Shown piece by piece: positions 1 through 9,043 of a stretch of DNA of 64,000 bases. The notes beneath the pieces were generated by a model, which saw only the letters and a program-made list of their open reading frames with translations, searched no databases and had not been told where the DNA came from. The stretch is from the NCBI GenBank assembly GCA_963749875.1, contig CAVVOX010000004.1, positions 372,001 to 436,000 of the forward strand. Direction: 5' to 3'. Origin of the DNA: JAHQVI01 sp963749875. GTDB taxonomy: Bacteria > Pseudomonadota > Alphaproteobacteria > Rhizobiales > Rhodomicrobiaceae. The position numbers and the translations under genes are program-made. The first letter of the stretch is position 1, and each line of letters begins with the position of its first letter.

Positions 1-83
1 GTTGAGATGTGGGAGCAAATGTGGGAACGAACGGTATTTCGTTCCTAAAAATATTTATAAAACAATTACTTATCCATATAAAC

Positions 84-175
84 TGGCGGAGTGGGAGGGA
101 TTCGAACCCTCGATACGCGTTTCCACGTATGACGATTTAGCAAACCGTTGCCTTCAGCCGCTCGGCCACCACTCC
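84..175 (-). tRNA. tRNA-Ser (anticodon GCT)
   Basis: Read on the minus strand this is a 92-nt class II tRNA. The acceptor stem GGAGTGG pairs with CCACTCC, followed by discriminator G and an encoded CCA. The anticodon arm has a 5-bp stem and the loop TTGCTAA, giving anticodon GCT, which reads AGC/AGU serine codons. A long variable arm and the T-loop GTTCGAATC are present, as expected for serine tRNAs. All features are read directly from the sequence. Confidence 0.95.
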
Positions 176-463
176 AAGACGATATATCGGGATTTGAGGC
201 CCTCGCCAGCACGCGATCAGGTGCTGTCGTCAACCCGTGTTATAAAAGCATTCCGCGCGGCATCGCAAGCCTCATCGGCCAAATCGCACACGGCTTTTGC
301 GCGCCGAATGCGCCGCTGCACCGCGTCGGGCGTCCGGAGGCGGTCTGTCTCCGGCAATCCGCAAGGCCGCGCGATCCAGGGAAGCGAAGAGCGCTTGTGG
401 TTGCCGCGCGAGGCGCGCTAAGGATGGCGCCGGTTCAGCAATTCGACAAATTGATCAAGACAG

Positions 464-982
464 ATGACGGAACGTCGGAGCGAAAATCAGAAGACGCGCG
501 GCTATTTCGGCATCGGCGCGGAGCGAATTTCCAAGCCGCTCAATCTCGGCAATCTGATCCGGTCGGCCCATGCTTTCGGCGCGAGCTTCGTCTTCACTGT
601 CGGCGCTCATCCGCGGGCGCTGGATTTCTCCTCCGATACGTCCAAGTCGCTCGGCCGCATCCCCTATTACCATTGGGAAACGGTTGACGAGGTCTGCCTG
701 CCGAAAGAGTGCCGGCTGGTCGGCATCGAGCTGATCGATGAGTCGGAGGACTTGCCGAGCTTTCGCCATCCGATGAAGGCGGCCTATGTCCTGGGGCCGG
801 AAAAGGGCGCGCTCTCGCCCGAGCTCGTGGCGCGCTGCGACCACCTTGTCCGTATACCGACGCAGTTCTCGATCAATGTTGCAATGGCCGGCGCCATCGT
901 TATGTATGACAGGGTTCGCACTTTGGGACGATTCGCCCCTCGCCCGCTGGTGCTCGGGAAGTCACGCCTGTTACCGGAATGA
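464..982 (+). CDS. TrmH/SpoU-family RNA 2'-O-methyltransferase
   Basis: Predicted SPOUT-fold methylase that transfers a methyl group from S-adenosylmethionine to a ribose 2'-OH in tRNA or rRNA. The three SpoU motifs are visible: the Asn/Arg motif around residues 27-40 (NLGNLIRSAHAFGA), the GPEKGAL motif at 111-117, and the C-terminal knot motif with SINVAMAGAIVMYDR at 136-150. At 172 aa it is a minimal SpoU domain with no N-terminal substrate-binding extension. No strong ribosome binding site precedes the ATG, so a different start is possible. The exact RNA target cannot be read from the sequence. Confidence 0.85.
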   Translation: MTERRSENQKTRGYFGIGAERISKPLNLGNLIRSAHAFGASFVFTVGAHPRALDFSSDTSKSLGRIPYYHWETVDEVCLPKECRLVGIELIDESEDLPSFRHPMKAAYVLGPEKGALSPELVARCDHLVRIPTQFSINVAMAGAIVMYDRVRTLGRFAPRPLVLGKSRLLPE

Positions 983-1080
983 TGAAGAGTTGGTAATTTT
1001 GCGTTGGCCGTCTGGCCAAGCAAGTTTCAAATCGTTATAGGTAACGCGTTGAAAGTGAAAGAATGCGGAGGCCTCGAAGG

Positions 1081-1593
1081 ATGCGACTCGCGTCTGCCTG
1101 CATAATTGCCAGCCTGCTGTGCGCCACCTCGCCAGCATTTGCGCAAACGGCGAAGCTTCTCAAGACGTTCGACGATTGGCAGGTTTTCGTGCATGAAGCG
1201 AACGATGAAAAGGTGTGCTTTGCCGCTTCTGCGCCGACATCAACCTCGCCGAAGGGCGTCAATCGCGGCTCGATCTTTCTTTACCTGACGACATGGCAAA
1301 AGGACGGTGTGAAAAACGAGTTGAGCGTTAAGGTGGGATATACGCTCAAGCCGGAAAGCACGCCGGTCGTCTCCGTAGGGTCCGAGAATTTCGAGCTCTA
1401 CCCAAAAGACGACAAGGCTTTCATGCGCGACCCCGCCGAGGAGCGCAAACTCGTCGAAGCCATGCGTAAAGGCTCGAGCTTGACGATGAAGGGCGTCTCC
1501 ACCCGGGGAACCGATACGGAAGACAAATATTCGCTGATCGGCCTGACAGCGGCTCTCAATCATATCGAGCAGATCTGCCCCGCGGGGACCTGA
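1081..1593 (+). CDS. IalB-like (invasion-associated locus B) exported protein
   Basis: Periplasmic protein of the IalB family, common in Rhizobiales and named after a Bartonella protein; the biochemical role is unknown. A signal peptide is clear: hydrophobic residues 4-20 ending in an AFA|QT cleavage site near residue 21. The mature part begins with the family's typical short stretch around FDDWQV and has cysteines near VCFAA and close to the C-terminus (QICPAGT) that could form a disulfide. I chose the ATG at 1081 because GGAG lies 10 nt upstream. An in-frame ATG at 1063 is weaker and would lengthen the basic N-terminus. Confidence 0.8.
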   Translation: MRLASACIIASLLCATSPAFAQTAKLLKTFDDWQVFVHEANDEKVCFAASAPTSTSPKGVNRGSIFLYLTTWQKDGVKNELSVKVGYTLKPESTPVVSVGSENFELYPKDDKAFMRDPAEERKLVEAMRKGSSLTMKGVSTRGTDTEDKYSLIGLTAALNHIEQICPAGT

Positions 1594-1829
1594 CACCGGC
1601 CTCGGTCAGGTGCGCTGGTCCCATTGAGAAGCACGCCGCGCAAGACGGCAGGCATTCGGGCCTGCGAGCATGGTGTGTCCGGCTGAATTCGGCGGCTGCA
1701 ACTATGTTCGGCCAGCGATTGGCAGATGTCCCTCCTTGATCGGCGCCGCTGCAACACCTAATAAATTGCCAGAAGCATCTCCCTAGAACGCGGGTTGATC
1801 TAGCGTTTCGATTGGGGCTGAACTTTCGC

Positions 1830-3086
1830 ATGAGCGCCGTCATCGATAAAAAGGCTGCCGAAATGGCTGCGCACCGTGCTGACGTCGCGTGCGAGGCAGA
1901 GAACATGCCCGCAGCGCAGCGCTCTCTGCTCGGCCTGTCGCGCACCGAACTGCATGAGCTGCTCGGCAGTGTCAACGTGCCGGAGCGCCAGCGCAAAATG
2001 CGTATCTCCCAACTTTGGAGCTGGGTCTACGGTCGCGGGCTGACAGATTTCGGCGCGATGACCAACATCGCCAAGGATCTGCGCTTGGCGCTCGGCGAGC
2101 AGTTCGACCTGAGCCGGCCGGGAATCGTCACCGAGCAGATCTCGTCCGACGGCACGCGCAAATGGCTGTTGCGGCTACAGCCGGCCCGTCCGGGAGAGAA
2201 GGCGCCGGAGATCGAAACCGTCTATATCCCGGAGGCCGACCGTGGGACGCTCTGCATTTCCAGTCAGGTCGGCTGCACCCTCACCTGCACTTTCTGTCAT
2301 ACGGGCACGCAGAGGCTTGTCCGCAATCTGACGGCCGGCGAAATCGTCGGGCAGATCCTTCTGGCGCGTGACCGGATCGGCGACTGGCCCGGCGCGCCTC
2401 TTCCCGACGATGCGCGCGGTCTGCCGCAAAGCGAACGCAAGATCACCAATGTGGTCCTGATGGGCATGGGGGAGCCGCTCTATAATTTCGAGAATGTGAA
2501 GCAGGCGATGGAGATCGCCGCCGATGGCGAAGGGCTTTCCATCTCGAAGCGGCGCATTACGCTATCGACATCCGGCGTGGTTCCGATGATCGAGCGCGCC
2601 GGGCGAGAGATGGGCGTCATGCTCGCTATCTCGCTTCATGCGGTCCGCGACGATTTGCGCGACATCCTTGTCCCGATCAACCGCAAATATCCGATCGCGG
2701 AATTGCTGGAGGCCTGCCGCACCTATCCGGGGCTGTCGAACGCCAAGCGCATCACCTTCGAATATGTAATGCTGAAAGGGGTAAACGACAGCGTCGCGGA
2801 GGCGAAGGAGTTGGTTCGACTGCTGGCCGGGATTCCGGCAAAGATCAATCTGATCCCGTTCAATCCATGGCCGGGCGCGCCTTATGAGTGCTCGGACTGG
2901 GAGCAGATCGAACACTTCGCCGAGATCGTCAACCGGGCGGGCTATGCCAGTCCCATCCGAACGCCGCGCGGACGGGACATCATGGCTGCCTGCGGGCAGC
3001 TCCGTTCGGCCAGCGAAAAGATGAAGGCAAGCCTGCGCAGGACCGGGGCCGCACTTGCCGCCAACGCCGGCGGGCAGAGCTCATGA
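1830..3086 (+). CDS. rlmN: Dual-specificity RNA methyltransferase RlmN
   Basis: Radical-SAM enzyme that methylates C2 of A2503 in 23S rRNA and of A37 in some tRNAs. The [4Fe-4S] ligands CTLTCTFC (CxxxCxxC) sit near residues 149-156 of the protein started here, the SAM-binding GMGEPLYN follows, and the C-terminal methyl-carrier cysteine lies in IMAACGQLR. Length, about 418 aa, fits the family. The ATG at 1830 is preferred over the upstream TTG at 1812 because GGGG lies just upstream. The TGA stop overlaps an ATG of the next gene (ATGA at 3083-3086), suggesting translational coupling. Confidence 0.95.
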   Translation: MSAVIDKKAAEMAAHRADVACEAENMPAAQRSLLGLSRTELHELLGSVNVPERQRKMRISQLWSWVYGRGLTDFGAMTNIAKDLRLALGEQFDLSRPGIVTEQISSDGTRKWLLRLQPARPGEKAPEIETVYIPEADRGTLCISSQVGCTLTCTFCHTGTQRLVRNLTAGEIVGQILLARDRIGDWPGAPLPDDARGLPQSERKITNVVLMGMGEPLYNFENVKQAMEIAADGEGLSISKRRITLSTSGVVPMIERAGREMGVMLAISLHAVRDDLRDILVPINRKYPIAELLEACRTYPGLSNAKRITFEYVMLKGVNDSVAEAKELVRLLAGIPAKINLIPFNPWPGAPYECSDWEQIEHFAEIVNRAGYASPIRTPRGRDIMAACGQLRSASEKMKASLRRTGAALAANAGGQSS

Positions 3087-3527
3087 TCTGGCCGGCGGTT
3101 CGCCGAAGTCCTCGCCGTCCTATTCGGCTTCGCTCTGGCCGTCATCGCCAGCGCCGCGACGCTCTTCTTTCTCGGCGCCAGATGGGCCGCCGAGGAGGCG
3201 ACGGCGTTTGCGCCACAGAACGCCGACGAAGTCTCCCGCGCGCTCAATGAAGGCCTCGGCGTGGTTGCCTTCTTTTTCACCGTCGCGCCGCTGCTGACGC
3301 TCTTGCCGGCACTCGCCGTCGCGATCATCGGCGAAGTCGCGCGGATACGCTCCTTCCTCTATTACCTGCTGGCCGGAGGCGCCGCGGCGGCACTGATGCC
3401 GTTGATATCCGGGCCGCCGGAAGGGGTGGAAAGCGCAACCTATTCGGCGCACTATTTCGCGATCATCGCAACTGCGGGCTTCGCCGGCGGCTTCGTTTAC
3501 TGGCTGATCGCGGGCCGAAACGCTTGA
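3083..3527 (+). pseudogene. Small integral membrane protein, frameshifted near its start
   Basis: The start codon overlaps the rlmN stop as ATGA, but the initiating frame reads only a few plausible residues (MIWP) before becoming nonsense. Skipping one base near 3095 restores a continuous frame reading RFAEVLAVLFGFALAVI, then a soluble loop, then three further hydrophobic segments down to 3527. The restored protein is about 147 aa with roughly four membrane segments and ends GGFVYWLIAGRNA. It resembles small hypothetical membrane proteins found after rlmN in Rhizobiales. The single-base insertion may be real or a sequence error. No function can be assigned. Confidence 0.6.
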
Positions 3528-3539
3528 TTTAGCGGAACC

Positions 3540-3562
3540 GTCCGCGTCCATCCCCGCCTTCG
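3540..3562 (+). repeat. Truncated copy of the dispersed hairpin repeat (right arm)
   Basis: The stretch GTCCGCGTCCATCCCCGCCT matches the GCGTCCA arm and the start of the inner palindrome of the dispersed repeat described at 8914-9043. The match stops within the palindrome and the closing arm is missing, so this is a remnant. Confidence 0.5.
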
Positions 3563-3616
3563 TATTTAGTCTCGCAAGATTGGCGGGATGCCTATTCGGA
3601 ACAGGAGACAACTCTC

Positions 3617-3805
3617 ATGGATGAAATTTTTCGTGGCCTTGTCCCCATCGCGCTCATTGCCGTAAGCACCGTGCTGCTGCTCGGTCTCTGGAACATGGTG
3701 CGCGGCGGCAATCCGGGCCGGAGCCAGACATTGATGCGCTGGCGCATCATCCTTCAATTCGTCGCCATCGTCATCGCCATGGCGGCCATCTACTTCGCCC
3801 GTTGA
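3617..3805 (+). CDS. Twin transmembrane HIG1-domain protein
   Basis: A 62-aa protein with two hydrophobic helices (about residues 8-28 and 42-60) joined by a short basic loop containing GGNPGRSQTLMRWR, matching the HIG1 (hypoxia-induced) family. Alphaproteobacterial members resemble mitochondrial Rcf1-type factors that associate with cytochrome oxidase; a similar role here is inference. A purine-rich GGAACAGGAG-type sequence lies just upstream of the ATG. Its place between rlmN and the cobalamin adenosyltransferase is a familiar Rhizobiales arrangement. Confidence 0.8.
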   Translation: MDEIFRGLVPIALIAVSTVLLLGLWNMVRGGNPGRSQTLMRWRIILQFVAIVIAMAAIYFAR

Positions 3806-3940
3806 TCGGCAGACACCGAGCCGTGACACAATATCCGCCTCCGCGAAAATTCGTAGCCGGGATTTCACCTAGCAATTTGACATCCCCCTCGCTCGCCAGC
3901 CAAATGCCTCCAGGCACTGACTGTCGGATGGGGAGCGCAT

Positions 3941-4555
3941 ATGCGTCATCGGAAATCTCAGCCGAGTTCGACCATGCAAATCTTTCGACCCCTTTCAATC
4001 TTCTGCCTCACCCTATCAATCTCCTTGCTGGCCGTTCATTCCGCGGAGGCGGGAGACAAATTCGGCGCGCGGCATTTTCCGGCAATCGACGAGGTCCGCC
4101 TCGGCGTATTGGCGGCCGATCTGGATCCGGGCGGCGCGACCGACGACAGCGTCGCGATCAACGCCGAGCTGCTGACGCCTCACATCAGCGGGCCATATGA
4201 CGGCTCCGTTTGGACAAGCTTTTTCCATCCGCGGCTGCACATCGGGACCAACGTCAACACCGATGATGATGGCGTAAACCAGGCCTATGCCGGGCTGACC
4301 TGGGATTACCGTTTCGGCGAAAGACTGTTTTTCGAGACGACGTTCGGCGGCGCGGTCCATGATGGTGAGACACGCGATAATGATACGGACTCTTACGGCT
4401 GTACCGCGCAGTTCCGCAAGTCGCTCTCCGTCGGCGCCCACGTGACCGAGCGCGTCAGCATCATGGCCACGGTCGATCACATGTCGAATGCCGGCCTTTG
4501 CGACGAGAACCAGGGTCTCACAAATGCGGGTGTTCGTTTCGGCTATCGGTGGTAA
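3941..4555 (+). CDS. PagL-like lipid A 3-O-deacylase (acyloxyacyl hydrolase)
   Basis: Predicted outer-membrane beta-barrel esterase of the PagL family, which removes the 3-O-acyl chain of lipid A. There is a signal peptide (hydrophobic stretch ending around HSAEA) followed by a barrel-like sequence of alternating strands. The C-terminal active-site pattern is present: His-x-Ser-Asn in DHMSNAGL, a downstream Glu-Asn (DENQGL), the Asn-Ala-Gly turn and the terminal aromatic RFGYRW typical of outer-membrane proteins. A second in-frame ATG at 3974, directly before the hydrophobic core, is an equally good start. Activity is inferred from the family. Confidence 0.78.
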   Translation: MRHRKSQPSSTMQIFRPLSIFCLTLSISLLAVHSAEAGDKFGARHFPAIDEVRLGVLAADLDPGGATDDSVAINAELLTPHISGPYDGSVWTSFFHPRLHIGTNVNTDDDGVNQAYAGLTWDYRFGERLFFETTFGGAVHDGETRDNDTDSYGCTAQFRKSLSVGAHVTERVSIMATVDHMSNAGLCDENQGLTNAGVRFGYRW

Positions 4556-4589
4556 TCTGCCGCCTTGAGCGAAGCGAACAGCAGGACCG

Positions 4590-5171
4590 ATGGTCGTTCT
4601 TACCAAGATCTACACGCGCACCGGAGACGACGGCACGACCGCGCTCGGAGACGGGACCCGGCTGCCGAAATACGACCTTCGCGTTGCCGCCTACGGCACG
4701 GTAGACGAGACCAACGCCGCGATCGGCATCGCGCGCCAGGCGCTTGCGGCTGAGCATTCCGAACTCGACGCCACCCTCCGGCGGATACAAAATGATCTTT
4801 TCGATCTCGGGGCGGATTTATGCGTCCCCGATCACGGCGAGGAACTGGCCTACGAGCCGCTTCGGGTCACCGCCGATCAGGTTGCGTGGCTCGAGAGGGA
4901 AATCGACCGGATGAATGCCGAACTCAGGCCGCTATCCTCCTTCATTCTTCCAGGTGGAACGGCAGCCGCATCGGCTCTTCACCTCGCGCGGACGATTTGC
5001 CGCCGCGCCGAGCGGCACATCGTCGAACTTGCAACTAAGGACTCCGAGCCGGTCAGCGACGCCGTGCTAAAATATATAAATCGATTGTCCGATCTGCTTT
5101 TTGTGGCAAGCCGCTATGCGAATGGCAAGGGCAGCCAGGATGTGTTGTGGCAGCCGGGGAAAAATCGCTAG
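4590..5171 (+). CDS. Cob(I)yrinic acid a,c-diamide adenosyltransferase, PduO type
   Basis: Transfers the 5'-deoxyadenosyl group of ATP to cob(I)alamin, the last step in making coenzyme B12. The N-terminal ATP loop KIYTRTGDDGTTALGDG is intact, followed by the YGTVDETNA helix, the ILPGGT segment and the ICRRAERHIV active-site helix of the PduO fold. At 193 aa it has the usual single-domain length. The stop codon TAG (5169-5171) lies inside the CTAG edge of an adjoining dispersed repeat. It is followed by a rhomboid gene and then etfBA. Confidence 0.92.
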   Translation: MVVLTKIYTRTGDDGTTALGDGTRLPKYDLRVAAYGTVDETNAAIGIARQALAAEHSELDATLRRIQNDLFDLGADLCVPDHGEELAYEPLRVTADQVAWLEREIDRMNAELRPLSSFILPGGTAAASALHLARTICRRAERHIVELATKDSEPVSDAVLKYINRLSDLLFVASRYANGKGSQDVLWQPGKNR

Positions 5172-5303
5172 CGCAACCCGCGTCCAAGCACATCCCCGCG
5201 AAGGCGGGGATGTGCTTGGACGCGGGAACAGTTGCGCTCGTCTTTTGACATAGACCAACTTAACCTCGTTCAAGCAATTCCACTTGAACGAGGGTTGATC
5301 TAG
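5168..5303 (-). repeat. Dispersed CTAG-bounded two-hairpin repeat, copy A (long form)
   Basis: Copy A lies in reverse orientation to the other copies. It starts and ends with CTAG. On the minus strand it begins CTAGATCAACCCTCGTTC and finishes GTTGCGCTAG. The first half folds into a hairpin (CCTCGTTCAAG pairing with CTTGAACGAGG); the second half forms a nested hairpin (AGCGCAAC and GCGTCCAAGCA arms around CCCCGCCTTCGCGGGG). Its left CTAG holds the stop codon of the adenosyltransferase gene, so the element abuts the coding region with no gap. Confidence 0.85.
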
Positions 5304-5321
5304 GAATGGGAAGAGCGAGTC

Positions 5322-6050
5322 GTGTTTGTGCCATTATGGGATATGAACCCGCTGAAACGGGTTCGCTATCAATATGTTACGGCCGCATTGGTGCTGGCTA
5401 ATTGCGCCGTCTACTTTTTCTTTCAGGAGGGCCTGCTCTATAAGGTCGGCGACAATATCCTTATCGCCTTTGCCGTTGTTCCGAATGAGCTCGTCCAGCA
5501 GGGTCTTCTCAACCACCCGGTCAGCGCTCTTTCTCCGCCGGCCGTCACCGTGCCCGAGGACGTGACCCTCATCAGCTATATGTTCCTGCATGGTAACTTC
5601 CTGCACCTTTTCGGGAACATGATTTTTCTCTGGGTGTTCGGTGACAATGTCGAAGACGCCATGGGGCATGTGCGGTTTCTGTTCTTCTATCTGATCTGCG
5701 GAATTTTCGCCGGACTCGTTCACGCGCTTGTCAGCCCGCAATCCAATATCCCGATGATCGGGGCAAGCGGAGCGGTCGCCGGCGTGATCGCGGCATATCT
5801 TATGCTGCACCCCAATGTGCGGGTCTGGGTTCTGGCGCTTTACCGCCTGCCGCTCCGGGTCAGCGCCGGATTTGCGCTCGCGATCTGGATCGTTCTGCAA
5901 GTCGTCAGCGCCTTCGTTGACCCCGAAGGCGGAACGGCGTGGTGGGCTCATATTGGCGGCCTGATCGCCGGCGCGGTGCTGATCCTGTTCATGCGCAAAC
6001 CGGGTGTGCCGCTATTCGATCGCGCAACCGGACTTGAGCCGCACGCTTAG
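5322..6050 (+). CDS. Rhomboid-family intramembrane serine protease
   Basis: Membrane protease that cleaves substrates within the bilayer using a Ser-His dyad. The nucleophile Ser149 lies in GASGA (residues 147-151) and the partner His210 in WWAHIGG. The HGNFLHLFGN segment at 90-99 is the conserved oxyanion/loop region. At 242 aa with about six membrane helices, it is a basic rhomboid core. The GTG start at 5322 has a GGAAGAG sequence about 10 nt upstream; an ATG at residue 8 is an alternative. It begins 19 nt after repeat copy A, so any promoter must lie within or across that repeat. Confidence 0.88.
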   Translation: MFVPLWDMNPLKRVRYQYVTAALVLANCAVYFFFQEGLLYKVGDNILIAFAVVPNELVQQGLLNHPVSALSPPAVTVPEDVTLISYMFLHGNFLHLFGNMIFLWVFGDNVEDAMGHVRFLFFYLICGIFAGLVHALVSPQSNIPMIGASGAVAGVIAAYLMLHPNVRVWVLALYRLPLRVSAGFALAIWIVLQVVSAFVDPEGGTAWWAHIGGLIAGAVLILFMRKPGVPLFDRATGLEPHA

Positions 6051-6252
6051 CAGGGCTCTTCGCGTTGGCGAAATCGCACATTTTCTAGCCAGCTGTGCAT
6101 GTTGAGCACATTGACTTGGCTGGGCGTGGGCATTAGCTTCAGGTTATTTCGCACTTGCGAAACCGGACGCGCTGGCCCCGCTTCGACCTCGAAATACGGA
6201 TAGATATCGTCGGGGAGCAGAGGGTTGCAAAGCGAGCTTGGAGGCGCACAGG

Positions 6253-7003
6253 ATGAAATTGCTGGTCCCGGTCAAACGCGTGGTTGACTTCAACGTCAAG
6301 ATCCGGATCAAGCCGGATGGCAGCGGCGTTGACACTGCTAATGTGAAAATGTCGATGAACCCGTTCGACGAAATCGCCGTCGAGGAAGCCATCCGTCTGA
6401 AGGAGTCGGGTAAGGTGACCGAAATCGTCGTCGTTTCGATCGGACCGCAGAAGGCGCAGGAGACGCTGCGGACCGCGCTGGCGATGGGGGCGGACCGGGC
6501 CATTCTTGTGAAGACCGATGTCGCCATCGAGCCGCTGACCGTCGCGAAAATCCTCAAAAAGATCGTTGAACAGGAACAGCCGGAGCTGATCATCCTCGGA
6601 AAACAGGCGATCGATGACGATTCCAGTCAGACCGGGCAGATGCTGGCGGGCCTTCTGGGCTGGCCGCAGGCGACATTCGCTTCGGAAATCGTCCCGGCCG
6701 ATGGCCAGCTCAAGGTCACGCGCGAAGTCGATGGGGGCCTGCAGACACTCACCCTGAAACTTCCCGCTGTCGTGACGACCGATCTCAGATTGAACGAGCC
6801 GCGTTACGCCTCATTGCCGAACATCATGAAGGCGAAATCCAAGCCGCTTGCGGAGATCGATCCGGCCGAATTCGGGATCGACCTTGAGCCGCGCATCAGA
6901 AGTCGTGAAGACGCAGGAGCCGAGCGCGCGCCAGGCCGGCGTGAAGGTGGACAGCGTTGCGGCGCTGGTCAGCAAACTTCGCGAAGAGGCGGGGGTTCTG
7001 TGA
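6253..7003 (+). pseudogene. etfB: Electron transfer flavoprotein beta subunit, frameshifted near the 3' end
   Basis: Small subunit of the AMP/FAD-binding heterodimer that carries electrons from acyl-CoA dehydrogenases to ETF-ubiquinone oxidoreductase. Residues 1 to about 214 are intact, with MKLLVPVKRVVD at the N-terminus, the NPFDEIAVEEA helix and the signature VDGGLQTLTLKLPAVVT. An extra A at 6898 then shifts the frame; skipping it restores the expected tail ending AALVSKLREEAGVL and a TGA at 7001-7003. ATG 6253 is preceded by GGAGG-like bases at the proper distance. The stop overlaps the etfA start (TGATG). Probably a sequence error. Confidence 0.88.
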
Positions 7004-7949
7004 TGGCCATTCTACTCGTTGCAGATCATGCCAACAACGCCCTCGCTCCCGCAACCGCCAAAGCGCTGAGCGCCGCGACGCAAATAGGCGGCGACATCGA
7101 CATTCTCGTGGCCGGCAAAGGCTGCTCCCGGTGCTGCCGAAGCCGCGGCCAAGCTGGGCGGCGTCCGCAAGGTGCTGCTGGCCGAAGCCGATCACCTGGC
7201 GCACGACCTTGCCGAAGAGATGGCGGCTCTCCTCGTGCCGCTCATGCAGAGTTACGATGTGCTGATGGCCCCGACGACGACGACCACGAAGAATTTCATG
7301 CCGCGCGTCGCCGCCCAGCTCGATGTGCCGCAGATCTCGGAGATCATTTCGGTCGAACTCGCCAACGACGTTCGCGCGGCCGATCTATGCCGGCAACGCC
7401 ATCCAGATCGTGGAAGCTCCCACGGATATGAAGCGGGTCATCACCGTTCGCGCGCCGGCATTCCAGGCCGCGGGCGAGGGCGGCTCGGCCAGCGTCGAAA
7501 CGATCGAGGCGCCCGCGCCGATCGGCCTGTCCCAATTCGTAAACGAGGAGCTGTCGGCATCCGACCGCCCGGAGCTGACCTCGGCCCGCATCATCATTTC
7601 CGGCGGGCGCGGCATGCAATCGGGCGAAAATTTCAAGCTGCTTGAGACGATCGCCGACAAGCTCGGCGCGGCCATCGGCGCAAGCCGGGCGGCGGTCGAT
7701 GCCGGCTATGTCCCGAACGACTATCAGGTCGGCCAGACCGGCAAGGTCGTTGCACCGGAGCTGTATATCGCGGTCGGAATTTCAGGCGCTATTCAGCATT
7801 TAGCTGGCATGAAGGATTCCAAGGTTATCGTTGCCATCAACAAGGACGAAGACGCACCAATCTTTCAGGTGGCTGACTATGGGCTCGTTGCCGATCTGTT
7901 CCAGGCCCTGCCCGAACTCGAAGCTGAACTGACCAAAGCGGGTTATTGA
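7003..7949 (+). pseudogene. etfA: Electron transfer flavoprotein alpha subunit, two frameshifts
   Basis: FAD-binding large subunit partner of EtfB. Three segments in successive frames together give a complete EtfA of about 314 aa: MAILLVADHANNALAPATAK, then AAAKLGGVRKVLLAEADH to ISVE, then TFARPIYAGNAIQIVEAP to the end. Extra bases at about 7123 (T) and 7358 (C) account for both shifts. The FAD site SGGRGMQSGENF and the VGQTGKVVAPELYIAVGISGAIQH region are intact in the third segment. Both etf subunits being broken within 460 bp argues for sequence errors, since the surrounding residues are fully conserved. Confidence 0.87.
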
Positions 7950-7975
7950 CCGTAACGCGAATTGCCGAGGCGGAA

Positions 7976-8917
7976 ATGACGAATATCGAAACGAACCCAC
8001 CGACCACCGATCGGCAGCCCAACAATCCTCCGGTGAAGTCGGAGGCCATCAAGACCGTCGGCATCATCGGCGCCGGGCAGATGGGCAACGGCATCGCCCA
8101 TGTCATATCGCTCGCCGGCTACGACGTCGCACTCAACGATATTTCCGCCCAAAGGGTCGAGGCGGCGCTCGCCACGATCAACGGCAATATGGCGCGCCAG
8201 ATCGCGCGCGGGCGGCTCACGGAAGACGACCGCAGCAAGGCCCTGGCGCGCATCCATTATGTGCCGTCGCTGGAAGAATTCGCCGAGACCGATCTCGTGG
8301 TCGAGGCGGCGACGGAAGATGAGGACGTCAAGCGCAGCATCTTCAAGGCGCTCTGTCCGCATTTGAAGCCGGACGCCATTCTCGCCACCAATACCTCATC
8401 GATCTCGATTACCCGGCTTGCCGCTTCGACCGACCGCCCGGAACGCTTCATCGGCATGCATTTTATGAACCCGGTGCCGGTGATGGAACTGGTGGAGATG
8501 ATCCGCGGCATCGCGACCGAGGAAGCCACATTCTCCGTTGCACGGGAATTCGTGGCGAGTCTGGGAAAGACGATCGCTGTCTCGGAGGATTTCCCGGCCT
8601 TCATGGTCAACCGCATCCTCCTCCCAATGATCAACGAAGCCGTTTACACGCTCTATGAGGGTGTCGGCACGGTCGAGGCGATCGACACAGCCTTGAGGCT
8701 CGGCGCCAATCATCCCATGGGCCCGCTACAGCTTGCCGACTTCATTGGCCTGGATACGTGCCTGTCGGTGATGCAGGTGCTTTATGAAGGTCTGGCCGAT
8801 TCAAAATACAGGCCGTGCCCGCTGCTGGTGAAATATGTCGAGGCGGGATGGCTGGGCCAGAAGACGCAGCGCGGATTCTACGATTATCGCGGCAAGGTGC
8901 CGGTCCCGACCCGCTAG
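7976..8917 (+). CDS. 3-hydroxybutyryl-CoA dehydrogenase
   Basis: NAD(P)-dependent oxidation or reduction between 3-hydroxyacyl-CoA and acetoacetyl-CoA, used in fatty-acid or polyhydroxybutyrate-related metabolism. The Rossmann motif GAGQMG (residues 32-37), the catalytic His in GMHFMNPVPVMELVE, and the C-terminal domain motif LGANHPMGPLQLADFIGLD are present. I start at ATG 7976, with GAGG a few bases upstream, rather than the TTG at 7946. Only 26 nt separate it from etfA, so the three genes probably form one operon. The TAG stop is part of the CTAG edge of repeat copy B. Confidence 0.92.
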   Translation: MTNIETNPPTTDRQPNNPPVKSEAIKTVGIIGAGQMGNGIAHVISLAGYDVALNDISAQRVEAALATINGNMARQIARGRLTEDDRSKALARIHYVPSLEEFAETDLVVEAATEDEDVKRSIFKALCPHLKPDAILATNTSSISITRLAASTDRPERFIGMHFMNPVPVMELVEMIRGIATEEATFSVAREFVASLGKTIAVSEDFPAFMVNRILLPMINEAVYTLYEGVGTVEAIDTALRLGANHPMGPLQLADFIGLDTCLSVMQVLYEGLADSKYRPCPLLVKYVEAGWLGQKTQRGFYDYRGKVPVPTR

Positions 8918-9043
8918 ATCAACCCTCGTCCAAGTGGACTCACTTGGACGAGGTTAGGTTGGTCTATGTCAAAAGGCGAGCGCAACTTTTCCCCCGTCCA
9001 TCCCCGCCTTCGTGGGGACATGTTTGGACGCGCGTTGCGCTAG
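8914..9043 (+). repeat. Dispersed CTAG-bounded repeat, copy B (long form)
   Basis: Begins CTAGATCAACCCTCGTCC and ends GTTGCGCTAG. The left half is an imperfect palindrome in which CCTCGTCCAAGTG pairs with CACTTGGACGAGG. The right half has the GCGCAAC arms and the GTCCA/TGGAC arms around a slightly diverged inner palindrome (CCCCGCCTTCGTGGGG). The first CTAG contains the stop codon of the upstream dehydrogenase gene. Copy C follows 137 bp downstream in the same orientation. Confidence 0.85.

Noticed and set aside
3806..4589. Cobalamin riboswitch before the adenosyltransferase gene
   Set aside because: I looked for a B12 box before the gene at 4590; only 34 bp separate it from the PagL-like gene and no such element is visible.
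6144..6593. Minus-strand 149-codon frame at the etfB start
   Set aside because: Ser-rich shadow of etfB with no domain features.
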